Positions 1-7,852 of a stretch of DNA of 64,000 nucleotides are shown here, piece by piece. Source of the stretch: Edaphovirga cremea (GTDB lineage Bacteria; Pseudomonadota; Gammaproteobacteria; Enterobacterales; Enterobacteriaceae). Below the pieces are notes generated by a model, which did no database searches, had not been told where the DNA came from, and was given only the letters and a program-made list of their open reading frames with translations. Numbering within the stretch: position 1 is the stretch's first letter; each line of letters starts with the position of its first letter. Location: the NCBI RefSeq assembly GCF_003332275.1, contig NZ_QOVA01000014.1, positions 1-64,000 of the forward strand, written 5' to 3'. A program made the position numbers and the translations under genes.

Positions 1-104
1 GTAAAATAGGGATTTGCGCGGCAATGAGGAAACTCTTGCAATTGGCCTATGGAGTATTGAAGTCAGGAATGAAATTCAATGCAGAAATCCGTCTTGCCAA
101 CTAA
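1..104 (+). mobile_element. IS110-family transposase, C-terminal end (cut by window edge)
   Basis: Reading from base 3, an open frame runs from the window edge to a TAA at 102-104 and encodes 33 visible residues. The end, with MRKLLQLAYGVLKSGMKF, is the kind of tail found on IS110/IS116/IS902-type (DEDD plus Tnp_20) transposases, which mostly close with a 'LLxLxYGVLKSG.PF' pattern. The rest of the gene lies left of the window, so intactness cannot be judged. Just after it, CCGTCTTG (89-96) and CAAGACGG (110-117) form a stem spanning the stop codon. The recognisable IS sequence ends by about base 120, where the next repeat begins abruptly. Family assignment rests on a short stretch. Confidence 0.6.
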
Positions 105-120
105 GGTGACAAGACGGTAT

Positions 121-350
121 CTTGAACGCCAAACATAATACTTAAAGAACAACAACATAGCCAGAGCGTTCAACCAACAAAACTATCTTTGGACATTGGC
201 TAACGTAGAAAGCCAAACTTAACTCAACCGAAACCTGCGCCAAGCCGGTTTTTAAAGAACAACAGCATAGCCAAAGCAATCAACCAACAAAGCCTTCTTT
301 AAACACCCGCGTGCATTGAAATGCAAAGTTCAAAAACATAACACCATGAC
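121..350 (+). repeat. Dispersed intergenic repeat, two tandem copies (family R2)
   Basis: Copy A starts at 121 and copy B near 253. Both carry the core TTAAAGAACAACA.CATAGCC followed by a CAACCAACAAA block. A third copy lies at 28478-28630. Copy A and that third copy agree at nearly every base over their first 60 bases and again around the CTCAACC..CACCTG..CCAAGCC end block. No open frame runs through it and its function is unknown. Copy A begins exactly where the IS110-type sequence stops. Nothing else is recognisable from 351 to 640 apart from an 8-bp stem, CGCCATCA (529-536) with TGATGGCG (548-555). Confidence 0.75.
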
Positions 351-648
351 TTGGCGCAGCCCCCACATTGATGCAATTATCTTAACTATCAACATCGATA
401 CCTGCATTGTGTTCAGGAAATTCATTGAGGTCGAAAATTCATCAATAACGAAAGTCAGAACATATTTAAGCAATTAAAGAAAATACTTTTTCTTAGTAAT
501 TCATTAAATCCCTTGTCCTTCTCCGCAGCGCCATCAGCGCTAAAGGTTGATGGCGATCAACATATTCAGCCCCTTACTGCGTAATTTTGTGATCAACAAT
601 GCATTTCTTTCGGTTGAAATCTATAAAATAAAACCAGAAACCTAATTT

Positions 649-667
649 AATGAACCGTTGTTTTATT
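649..667 (+). promoter_or_regulatory. KdgR box upstream of togT
   Basis: The 19-mer AATGAACCGTTGTTTTATT matches the published KdgR consensus AATRAAAYRNYRTTTYATT at 17 of 18 defined positions. It lies 20-38 bases before the togT start codon, where a bound IclR-type repressor would block transcription. KdgR controls pectin and oligogalacturonide catabolism in soft-rot enterobacteria, which fits the gene downstream. The match is seen directly; regulation is inferred. Confidence 0.75.
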
Positions 668-686
668 TTATGGAAAGAAAATTTTT

Positions 687-2207
687 ATGAACCGACAAAT
701 TTCGCTTAAACATACCCTCGGGTATGGAAGCGCCAACTTGCTAGGGAGTGGTGCACTGGCAATTAGTGGTGCGTGGTTAATGTATTTTTATACCACGTTC
801 TGCGGATTGACCGTGGTTCAAGCCGCCGCCATCTTCTCGCTCGCCAGCATCCTTGATGCGGTGAGTAATCCGTTGATGGGGTATATCACTGACAACTTTT
901 ATCGCACCAAACTCGGAAGATTATTTGGTCGTCGCCGTTTCTTTATCCTGATAGGGATCCCACTGGTTCTGCTCTACCCGCTGTTGTGGGTCGAAGGGTT
1001 TGGTTTCTGGTATTACCTGTTTACTTACGCCATGTTCGAACTGATCTACACCTCGATCATGGTGCCCTATGAGACGCTGGCGCCAGAAATGACGTCTGAC
1101 TTCGCACTGCGCTCAAAACTGACCGGTTCAAAAGCAATTTTTGGGAAAATAGCCAACTTCATGGCGGCGTTTATTCCTGGTCAGTTCATCATGATTTACG
1201 GTAAAGATTCGGCTACACCTTTCTTCTATACCGGCGTGGTATACAGCCTGATTATGTGTGCGGCGATGATTGCGCTTTATACCACCTCTTGGGAACGCCC
1301 AGCCAGTGAAGTGATTAGCAGCGCCTCTCGCGGCCTGTGGAACCAATTAAAGCAGCTCGTTTCTGACATGGTATCCACATTCTATTTGCGCATTTTCCGC
1401 AAACATCTGGGCATGTACCTGTTTGGTTTCGGTGCCGAATGGCTGTTTGCTTCAACGTTTACCTATTTCATCGTCTTTGGCCTGAAACAGGATGCTGCGT
1501 TGGTTTCGCATCTCAATAGTATGAGCTCCATTCTGCAGTTGGTTTCCACGGCGCTGTTTATCGGCATCTGCGTGAAATACGGCTTTGCCCGCCCTTTCCG
1601 CATCGCGCTGCAAGTCGTGATAGTCAGCGTGCTGGCATACAGTGCGCTCTATTTCACTGGCTGGTCTGAAACGACCACGGTACTGGTGCTGTTTGGTATC
1701 ACCGTGGTGTTTGGCCTGAGTACCGGCGGTATTTACTACATTCCCTGGACGGTCTACACCTTCCTGGCTGACGTCGATGAAGTGCTGACGGGTCGCCGTC
1801 GTGAAGGTATTTATGCCGGTGCCATGACATTTGCTGGCAAGATGGTGCGTTCAATCATCGTCTTTATCATGGGTTGGGTACTGAGCCGGTTCGGTTTTGT
1901 TTCCGGACAAGCCCAGCAACCGCAGAGCGCGGAGTATGCGATTGTTGGAGTGTTCTGTATAGGCTTCGTTCTTCTGGCACTCACAGCCATTTACTACACC
2001 ACGCAGATGAAACTTGATCGTAAAAACCACATGATTCTGCTTGAAGAGATTGCCCGTATCCAAGCCGGTGGTGCAATTGGCGATATCAGCCCTGCCACTC
2101 GCGCGGTTGTTGAAGAGTTAACGGGTTGGAAGTATGAACACTGCTGGGGGAATAACCCATTGGGCGAATTGACTGAGAGCAAAAAAACGCTGCAGACAGA
2201 AAGTTAG
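687..2207 (+). CDS. togT: GPH-family MFS transporter, probable oligogalacturonide importer TogT
   Basis: A 506-residue integral membrane protein with about 12 hydrophobic segments, belonging to the glycoside-pentoside-hexuronide:cation symporters. The N-terminal half carries the family loop between helices 2 and 3 (GYITDNF followed by a basic RTKLGRLFGRRRFF stretch, around residues 65-88) and a PYETLAPEMT segment typical of TogT-like members. It would import oligogalacturonides or a similar oligosaccharide across the inner membrane with a cation. The start ATG follows GGAAAG. The KdgR box just upstream is the best support for a pectin-related substrate; without it only 'GPH sugar symporter' would be safe. 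It stands alone, with no catabolic partner beside it. Confidence 0.65.
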   Translation: MNRQISLKHTLGYGSANLLGSGALAISGAWLMYFYTTFCGLTVVQAAAIFSLASILDAVSNPLMGYITDNFYRTKLGRLFGRRRFFILIGIPLVLLYPLLWVEGFGFWYYLFTYAMFELIYTSIMVPYETLAPEMTSDFALRSKLTGSKAIFGKIANFMAAFIPGQFIMIYGKDSATPFFYTGVVYSLIMCAAMIALYTTSWERPASEVISSASRGLWNQLKQLVSDMVSTFYLRIFRKHLGMYLFGFGAEWLFASTFTYFIVFGLKQDAALVSHLNSMSSILQLVSTALFIGICVKYGFARPFRIALQVVIVSVLAYSALYFTGWSETTTVLVLFGITVVFGLSTGGIYYIPWTVYTFLADVDEVLTGRRREGIYAGAMTFAGKMVRSIIVFIMGWVLSRFGFVSGQAQQPQSAEYAIVGVFCIGFVLLALTAIYYTTQMKLDRKNHMILLEEIARIQAGGAIGDISPATRAVVEELTGWKYEHCWGNNPLGELTESKKTLQTES

Positions 2208-2227
2208 CCCTTAATATTCCTTTCTAC

Positions 2228-2255
2228 AATTGCGCGGCCAAAAGGCCGCGCAATT
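2228..2255. terminator. Perfect 12-bp inverted repeat between convergent genes
   Basis: AATTGCGCGGCC (2228-2239), loop AAAA, then GGCCGCGCAATT (2244-2255). It sits between the convergent togT and metQ-like genes and could stop transcription from both sides, although neither side has a clear T-run. Confidence 0.6.
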
Positions 2256-2271
2256 ACCGGTCTTAACCCTC

Positions 2272-3084
2272 TCAGTTATAAACCGGTATCACTGCCCCGT
2301 GATATTTCTCGCGAATGAAATCCTGAATCTCCTTCGAATGCAATACCTTCACCAATGCCACAACGTCCGGCTTGTTTTCGTCGCCACGGTGAACAGTAAT
2401 GATATTGGCATAGGGATTGTTTTCGCCGCTTTCAATGGCGATAGGATCCTTGGTCGGATTCAGTCCCGCATCAATGGCATAGTTGGCATTGATCACCACG
2501 GCATCCCCTTCATCATTGTTATACATCTGCGGCAACAGTGCACCTTCCACATTTGCCTGGAACTTCAGATTCTTTGGGTTCGAAACGATATCTGAAATAC
2601 GGGCATCCACCTTACTCACGCCAGGTTTCAACTTCACCACACCCTCACGCTCGAAGATAGACAAAATGCGCCCTTCTTCTGCCACCGAATCACGCATAAT
2701 GACTTTGCCATTCTTGGGCAGATCCTTCAGGCTTTTGTATTTCTTTGAGTAAATACCAATCGGCTCAATATGGATCGCACCTGCGCTGACAAAATCATAG
2801 CTCTTGTCATTCGCATGATCTTTTAACACGCTATTCAAATACGGTACATGCTGGAAATAGTTGGCAGTAATATCATGACTCGCCAGCGCAGTATTCGGTA
2901 GAATGTAGTCCTGGAAAGGTGTGATCTCCAAATCAATCCCCTCTTTGGCAAGAATAGGTTTCGCCTGCTCAAGGATTTCAGCATGGGGAACGTTGGAGGC
3001 ACCTACAACCAGCGTGTCGGCGTTGGCGGAAAGGCTGAGTGCAGTTAAAGATGCAATGGCTAATGTCAAAATGTGTTTTTTCAT
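2272..3084 (-). CDS. MetQ/NlpA-family substrate-binding protein, non-lipoprotein form
   Basis: A 270-residue periplasmic binding protein of the NlpA/MetQ family and the last gene of a metN-metI-metQ-like operon. It has a Sec signal peptide ending near LSANA-DT. Unlike E. coli MetQ it has no lipobox cysteine, so it should be a soluble periplasmic protein. Family hallmarks include ITPFQDYILPN, ANYFQHVPYL and VVINANYA. Proteins of this group bind methionine or related compounds; the Salmonella SfbA branch has been discussed for other ligands. The substrate is therefore open. It follows the permease gene by 17 bases on the same strand. Confidence 0.85.
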   Translation of the reverse strand: MKKHILTLAIASLTALSLSANADTLVVGASNVPHAEILEQAKPILAKEGIDLEITPFQDYILPNTALASHDITANYFQHVPYLNSVLKDHANDKSYDFVSAGAIHIEPIGIYSKKYKSLKDLPKNGKVIMRDSVAEEGRILSIFEREGVVKLKPGVSKVDARISDIVSNPKNLKFQANVEGALLPQMYNNDEGDAVVINANYAIDAGLNPTKDPIAIESGENNPYANIITVHRGDENKPDVVALVKVLHSKEIQDFIREKYHGAVIPVYN

Positions 3085-3101
3085 TATCTCTTCCCAGTCT
3101 G

Positions 3102-3770
3102 TTAACGTTTATCAAGGATTGAAGTCAGGGTGTCGCCAATCATCTGAATGATAAAAACGATCACCAAAATCGTTATCGTCGCCACCAGCGTGACGTCGTT
3201 GTGATTGCGCTGGAACCCTTCCAAATACGCCAGATTGCCTAAACCACCCGCACCAATGACCCCAGCCATCGCGGTGTAACTCACCAACGCGATTAAGGTG
3301 ACAGTGATACCGGAAACCAATGCCGGTGAGGATTCCGGCAATAAAACACCAAAGATAAGGGTGTGGATCTTGGCCCCCATGGAGCGGCTCGCCTCAATCA
3401 CCCCTTTATCAACTTCACGCAGGCCAATCTCCACCAGTCTGGCGTAAAACGGTGCCGCACCCACAATCAGTGCAGGCAATGCAGCATTGGCGCCCAAAAT
3501 GGTGCCAATTAATGTTTTGGTGAACGGGATCAGTAATACAATCAAAATAATGAAGGGAATTGAGCGGAACACGTTCACGAAGACGGAAATGCAACTATAG
3601 ACAGTGCGGTTTTGCAGCAACTGCCCACGGGAGCTTAAAAACAGAATCACACCGAGTACCAAGCCAAAAATAAACGTCGCAAAGCCTGCGACAGCCGTCA
3701 TGTAGAGCGTCTCAAGCGTCGCGTTCCAAAGTTGATTCAGTTGTAAATGAGGGAAGACGTTCTCAAGCAT
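3102..3770 (-). CDS. MetI-like ABC transporter permease
   Basis: A permease of about 222 residues with several membrane-spanning segments and the conserved cytoplasmic loop 'EASRSMGAKIHTLIFGVLLPE' (EAA motif), which contacts the ATPase. The ATG at 3770 is chosen over the upstream frame extension because it gives the usual MetI length and an N-terminus beginning MLENVF, and because it overlaps the end of the metN-like gene by 8 bases, suggesting translational coupling. It works with the neighbouring ATPase and binding protein as a methionine-type importer in the inner membrane. Confidence 0.87.
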   Translation of the reverse strand: MLENVFPHLQLNQLWNATLETLYMTAVAGFATFIFGLVLGVILFLSSRGQLLQNRTVYSCISVFVNVFRSIPFIILIVLLIPFTKTLIGTILGANAALPALIVGAAPFYARLVEIGLREVDKGVIEASRSMGAKIHTLIFGVLLPESSPALVSGITVTLIALVSYTAMAGVIGAGGLGNLAYLEGFQRNHNDVTLVATITILVIVFIIQMIGDTLTSILDKR

Positions 3771-4788
3771 GCTGAACCACCTCGGTGGCAACCTGCTTCT
3801 CATGCAGGTAATTCAACATATTTTCAATCTGTTGTGCGTCAGCACTCACATGAACATAGAGTTCGCCAAAAGTACCGTTCAGGGTTTGCGTGATCTTGCC
3901 GTGCAGAATGTTCAGCGCAATGCCGTAGCGCTGGATAACGTCAGAGATAACCGGCTGGTGGGTTTGCATCCCTACAAACGTCAATTTCACAATGACGCCT
4001 GGCAACTTTTCCAGCAGAAGAGGATCGAACACCTCTTGCGTTTCCTCATAACGCGCAACCTGCTTCACAAATTGCTGCGTAATTGGCTGCTGCGGATGGG
4101 TAAATACCTCAAGAACCGGCCCTTCCTCAACAATCCGCCCCTCTTCCATCACCGCAACCCGCTGGCAGATTTTGCGCACCACATGCATCTCATGGGTGAT
4201 CAAAACAATGGTCAGATTGAGTTTACGATTGATATCCAGCAACAAATCGAGGATCGAATCGGTCGTTTGCGGATCCAACGCGGACGTCGCCTCATCGCAG
4301 AGCAAGACTTGCGGATTATTCGCCAGCGCGCGGGCTATACCAACGCGCTGTTTCTGACCGCCGCTCAACTGCGAGGGATAGGCATTTTCCCGCCCTTGCA
4401 AACCCACCAGGGCAATCAACTCGGCGACCCGCTGACGGATCTTGCCTTTGGGTACACCGGCAATCTGCATCGAAAAAGCGATGTTTTCGCTGGCGGTCCG
4501 CGACCAGAGCAGATTGAAATGCTGAAACACCATACTGATTTTCAGCCGGGCCTGACGCAATTGTTCTGCATCTGCCTGTGCAATATTTTGACCGGCCACC
4601 ACAATAGATCCAGCGGACGGACTTTCAAGGCCATTCAGTAATCGTATGAGGGTACTTTTACCTGCACCACTGTAGCCAACGATGCCATAAATTTGTCCTG
4701 CCTCAACGGTTAAATTAATGTTATCAACTGCAACTATCTGCTTACTTCCACTATCGAATTTCTTCGACACGTTCGACAAAGCGATCAT
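3763..4788 (-). CDS. MetN-like ABC transporter ATP-binding protein with NIL domain
   Basis: A 341-residue ATPase and the first gene of the operon. Walker A GYSGAGKST is at residues 38-46, the signature LSGGQ at 141-145 and Walker B VLLCDEATS at 161-169. The C-terminal part, about residues 265-341, is the NIL/ACT-like domain that senses methionine in MetN proteins, so feedback inhibition by the substrate is likely. No MetJ operator (tandem AGACGTCT boxes) was found in the upstream 400 bases, unlike the housekeeping metNIQ operon, so this is probably a second, differently regulated system. Confidence 0.9.
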   Translation of the reverse strand: MIALSNVSKKFDSGSKQIVAVDNINLTVEAGQIYGIVGYSGAGKSTLIRLLNGLESPSAGSIVVAGQNIAQADAEQLRQARLKISMVFQHFNLLWSRTASENIAFSMQIAGVPKGKIRQRVAELIALVGLQGRENAYPSQLSGGQKQRVGIARALANNPQVLLCDEATSALDPQTTDSILDLLLDINRKLNLTIVLITHEMHVVRKICQRVAVMEEGRIVEEGPVLEVFTHPQQPITQQFVKQVARYEETQEVFDPLLLEKLPGVIVKLTFVGMQTHQPVISDVIQRYGIALNILHGKITQTLNGTFGELYVHVSADAQQIENMLNYLHEKQVATEVVQHA

Positions 4789-5187
4789 TATAAAATGAAT
4801 CCTTATACCTATTTCCTGGCACAGCCCTTGAGAGCAATCTGCTGCTTTACTGGGGCAATCAAAAGTATGTCTCGCCTGAGGCGGAGGTGTCAGGCTAATC
4901 CTACCTGCAATGCAAATAACTCAGAAGAATATAAAAATATTACTTAGCATTTTTTGGAATAGAGATTCATCAGCCAGCTAAAATATGCACACTTTTCTCG
5001 CGCCGCTATGCCATCTCTATGTTGATCCGGAAAGAAACAACCAAATAACCTATTGTTAACGCAGTGGTTATAAAGTAGACAATGCCACTAATTGTTCTAA
5101 CCATAGCTTTTTATGTTATTTCCAGTTATCCCGGACGCTTGGTAGTTTGTGTCGAAAGCGACATAACAATATTTCTGGAGAAAAAAC
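4789..5187. promoter_or_regulatory. Divergent promoter region between two ABC importer operons
   Basis: About 400 bases separate the metN-like start from the polar amino-acid binding protein. The stretch must carry both promoters, but no known operator (MetJ, ArgR, CysB-type) could be recognised by eye. Confidence 0.4.
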
Positions 5188-6024
5188 ATGAACAAGCGCG
5201 CATTAACGTTGACTTTGCTGGCTGGTTTGACGGCTGTTTCGGGTTTTGCACAGGCAGACAAACTGGATGATGTGAAAAAAGCAGGCGTGGTGAAGATTGC
5301 GGTATTCGATAGCAACCCACCCTTTGGTTATGTCGATCCACAAAGCAAGAAACTCGTCGGCTATGACGTAGATATTGCTCAAGCCATTGCCAAAGATCTC
5401 GGCGTGAAACTGGAATTACGTGCCACCAATCCCGCCAACCGTATTCCGCTGCTGGCCTCGAAGAAAGTAGACTTGATTGCTGCCAACTTCACGATTACTG
5501 ACGAACGCGCCAAAGAAGTAAATTTCAGTATCCCTTACTTCGCGACCGGTCAGAAATTTATCGCCCACAAAGGCGTGCTGAAAACACCTGAAGATATTCG
5601 CAAACTGCGGATTGGTGCGGATAAAGGAACCGTGCAGGAAATCACCCTGCGTGATAACTATCCAACAGCAAAAGTGATCTCTTACGACGATACTCCGCTG
5701 GCTTTTGCCGCCCTGCGTAATGGTAACGTTCAGGCGATCACTCAGGATGATGCCAAACTGGTCGGGCTGTTGGGTAACCTGCCGGCAGCGCAAAAAGCTG
5801 ACTTCGAGATCTCCCCATTCAGTATTACCAAAGAATACCAGGGCATTGGCATTCCAAAAGGTGAGCAGGCGCTGACGGAAGCAGTAAACCAGACGCTGGT
5901 GAAACTGGAGAAAGACGGTGACGCAGCGAAGATTTACAACCAGTGGTTCGGTCCAGAAAGCAAAGCGGCGCAACCGCGCGGCAACTTTACATTCGGCCCA
6001 TTGGATCAACAGCCTAAGGCCTGA
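5188..6024 (+). CDS. Polar amino-acid ABC transporter, family-3 substrate-binding protein
   Basis: A 278-residue periplasmic binding protein with a Sec signal peptide cleaved near FAQA-DK. The solute-binding family 3 motif GYDVDIAQAIAKDLG (around residues 58-72), the NRIPLLASKKVDLIAANFTITDERA block and the late Q..GIGIPKG block place it among glutamine/glutamate/arginine/cystine-type binders. The start follows CTGGAG. It is separated from its permeases by a terminator-like hairpin that would leave the binding protein in molar excess, a common arrangement. The exact amino acid cannot be told. Confidence 0.88.
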   Translation: MNKRALTLTLLAGLTAVSGFAQADKLDDVKKAGVVKIAVFDSNPPFGYVDPQSKKLVGYDVDIAQAIAKDLGVKLELRATNPANRIPLLASKKVDLIAANFTITDERAKEVNFSIPYFATGQKFIAHKGVLKTPEDIRKLRIGADKGTVQEITLRDNYPTAKVISYDDTPLAFAALRNGNVQAITQDDAKLVGLLGNLPAAQKADFEISPFSITKEYQGIGIPKGEQALTEAVNQTLVKLEKDGDAAKIYNQWFGPESKAAQPRGNFTFGPLDQQPKA

Positions 6025-6062
6025 TGTGCCTCGCTGACGCAGGTCAATGATCGGTAAACCCG

Positions 6063-6091
6063 GCCCTCTGCTTTTGCGGAGGGCGTTTTTT
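6063..6091 (+). terminator. Hairpin with T-run between binding-protein and permease genes
   Basis: GCCCTCTGC (6063-6071) pairs with GCGGAGGGC (6076-6084), followed by a run of T at 6086-6091. It probably works as a partial terminator giving differential expression, since the permease genes 12 bases later have no obvious promoter of their own. Confidence 0.75.
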
Positions 6092-6102
6092 AGGTTGGCA
6101 CC

Positions 6103-6840
6103 ATGAATTTGCAATCCCTCTATGCCTGGCTGTTGGCACCTCAATATTTGAGCTGGTTATGGCACGGATTCCTTCTGACGCTGTGGCTCTCTTTCTGCAC
6201 GATCCTCTTTGCCACACTGCTCGGATTTTTCCTCGCTGCCGCCAGAGACAGCACTGTCCGCCCCATCAGGACAGTCGCCTGGATCTACAGCGCCATATTT
6301 CGCAATACGCCATTATTGGTGCAACTGTTCTTCTGGTATTTCGCCTCCGGCCAGGTCTTTCCCTCGTCCGTGATGCAATGGCTCAATACCCCCCATGATT
6401 TCATTTTTGGCGGTTTCACACTCGGTTGGCCATCCTTTGAATTTCTTGCCGGGTGGGCTGGACTGACGCTCTATTCAACCGCATTTATTGCTGAAGAGAT
6501 CCGCTCAGGGATCCGTGGCGTCGCCGTCGGGCAAAAACAGGCGGCCAATGCGCTGGGGCTCTCTGCGCTACAGTCGATGCGCTATGTGGTTCTGCCGCAG
6601 GCGTTGAAAATCGCCATGCCGCCCTTGCTCGGTCAGTATATGAACGTGATTAAAAACTCGTCATTGACGATGACGATCGGCGTCGCTGAACTCTCCTACG
6701 CCTCGCGACAGGTTGAAACCGAAACGCTGCGCACTTTCCAGGCATTTGGCGTCGCAACCCTGCTGTACATCGCGATCATCGCCCTGCTGGAAGGCTGGGG
6801 AATGTGGCGTCAGCAACGACAGATTCAACGGGGACATTAA
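6103..6840 (+). CDS. Polar amino-acid ABC transporter permease 1
   Basis: A 245-residue HisM/GlnP-type permease. It has a hydrophobic N-terminus, the FRNTPLLVQLFF segment, and the EAA loop AANALGLSALQSMRYVVLPQ near residues 146-165, followed by the family end 'KNSSLTMTIGVAEL'. It forms the inner membrane channel together with the next gene, which starts one base after this stop codon. The pair and the upstream binding protein form one operon. Confidence 0.88.
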   Translation: MNLQSLYAWLLAPQYLSWLWHGFLLTLWLSFCTILFATLLGFFLAAARDSTVRPIRTVAWIYSAIFRNTPLLVQLFFWYFASGQVFPSSVMQWLNTPHDFIFGGFTLGWPSFEFLAGWAGLTLYSTAFIAEEIRSGIRGVAVGQKQAANALGLSALQSMRYVVLPQALKIAMPPLLGQYMNVIKNSSLTMTIGVAELSYASRQVETETLRTFQAFGVATLLYIAIIALLEGWGMWRQQRQIQRGH

Positions 6841-6841
6841 G

Positions 6842-7582
6842 ATGGATTTTACGGTTATTGCGGACAATCTGGCTTATCTGCTGTGGGGTACATTTCCTGA
6901 CGGCCCCTTGGGTGGCGCGGCACTGACGCTGGCAATGAGCCTGATGGCGGGATTGGCATCGGTTGTTTTGGGTACGCTGCTCGGCGTGGCGCTGGCAATG
7001 TCCCGTGGCGTCTGGGTCGCTGCTTTGGCGATGGTTCTCGGGTTTTTCCGCGCCATTCCCGTCATCATGTTGATATTCTGGACCTATTTCCTGCTGCCTA
7101 TCGTGTTTGGCGTCGATATCCCGGAAATTACTACCGTGGTCTGCGCGCTGACATTGATTGTTTCTTCTTATCTGGCCCATGGCGTCAAGGCCGGTATTGT
7201 GGCGATTGGCGCCGGTCAGTGGCAGGCCGGGCTCTCATTGGGTTTCAACCGCTGGCAGGTTCTGGGATATGTCGTGTTACCACAGGCATTGCGTATGATG
7301 GTGCCCTCTTTTATCAACCAATGGATCGCCCTGATAAAAGATACGTCATTGGCCTATATTGTCGGTGTGAGTGAATTGACGTTCCTCGCCACGCAAGTGA
7401 ATAACCGCAGCATGGTCTATCCCATGGAGGTGTTTTTATTTGTTGCGCTGGTCTATTTCATTTTTTGCCTCGCGCTGGAGCTGCTGGCAAATGGACTGAA
7501 CTACCGTTTTAGCCAAAATTACCAGGGATTTGCCATCAACTGGCGTTTCTGGCGCAGCAAACCCGCCTTTCCTGCTGCCTGA
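6842..7582 (+). CDS. Polar amino-acid ABC transporter permease 2
   Basis: A 246-residue HisQ/GltK-type permease beginning MDFTVIADNL. It contains FFRAIPVIMLIFW, the EAA loop AGLSLGFNRWQVLGYVVLPQ and the closing 'KDTSLAYIVGVSELT'. The ATG at 6842 is favoured because it lies directly after the previous stop, while upstream in-frame codons would run into the first permease. No ATP-binding gene follows. The nearest ATPase is the MetN-like protein of the divergent operon, whose NIL domain marks it as belonging to a different importer class, so the cognate ATPase is probably elsewhere in the genome. Confidence 0.88.
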   Translation: MDFTVIADNLAYLLWGTFPDGPLGGAALTLAMSLMAGLASVVLGTLLGVALAMSRGVWVAALAMVLGFFRAIPVIMLIFWTYFLLPIVFGVDIPEITTVVCALTLIVSSYLAHGVKAGIVAIGAGQWQAGLSLGFNRWQVLGYVVLPQALRMMVPSFINQWIALIKDTSLAYIVGVSELTFLATQVNNRSMVYPMEVFLFVALVYFIFCLALELLANGLNYRFSQNYQGFAINWRFWRSKPAFPAA

Positions 7583-7605
7583 CTTTACGTCATCCTTCCC
7601 TGGCT

Positions 7606-7634
7606 CAACGCCGATGCATTTCGTATCGGCGTTG
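7606..7634 (+). terminator. 10-bp stem downstream of the permease operon
   Basis: CAACGCCGAT (7606-7615) pairs with ATCGGCGTTG (7625-7634). It is placed as a terminator by position; no T-run follows directly, so confidence is limited. The rest of the gap to 7852 shows nothing recognisable. Confidence 0.45.
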
Positions 7635-7852
7635 GCACCTCACCTTTAATTCCCCATAAAAAACCAGACATGCATTTTATGCCTTAGGTACGGTGCTTAA
7701 TGGCACGTCTCATCTTGGATACATCCCGTAGACTCCTCCTCCGACAAACATTCAAAAAACAGTTTTTATGGCGCTGTAAATAACCGTTGGTTTCAGTGCA
7801 ATTAATCATTTTGTAAATAGCCTTCATAGCATTGGTAATATCAGGAGCGTTT

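Noticed and set aside
3769-4641. 290-codon plus-strand open frame opposite the MetN-like gene
   Set aside because: It is antisense to a gene with intact ATPase motifs and shows no family features; a codon-bias shadow.
4789-5187. MetJ operator before the MetN-like gene
   Set aside because: No tandem AGACGTCT-like boxes could be found.
5082-5270. 62-codon frame overlapping the start of the amino-acid binding protein
   Set aside because: Its second half is the binding-protein signal-peptide region in another frame; no ribosome-binding site.
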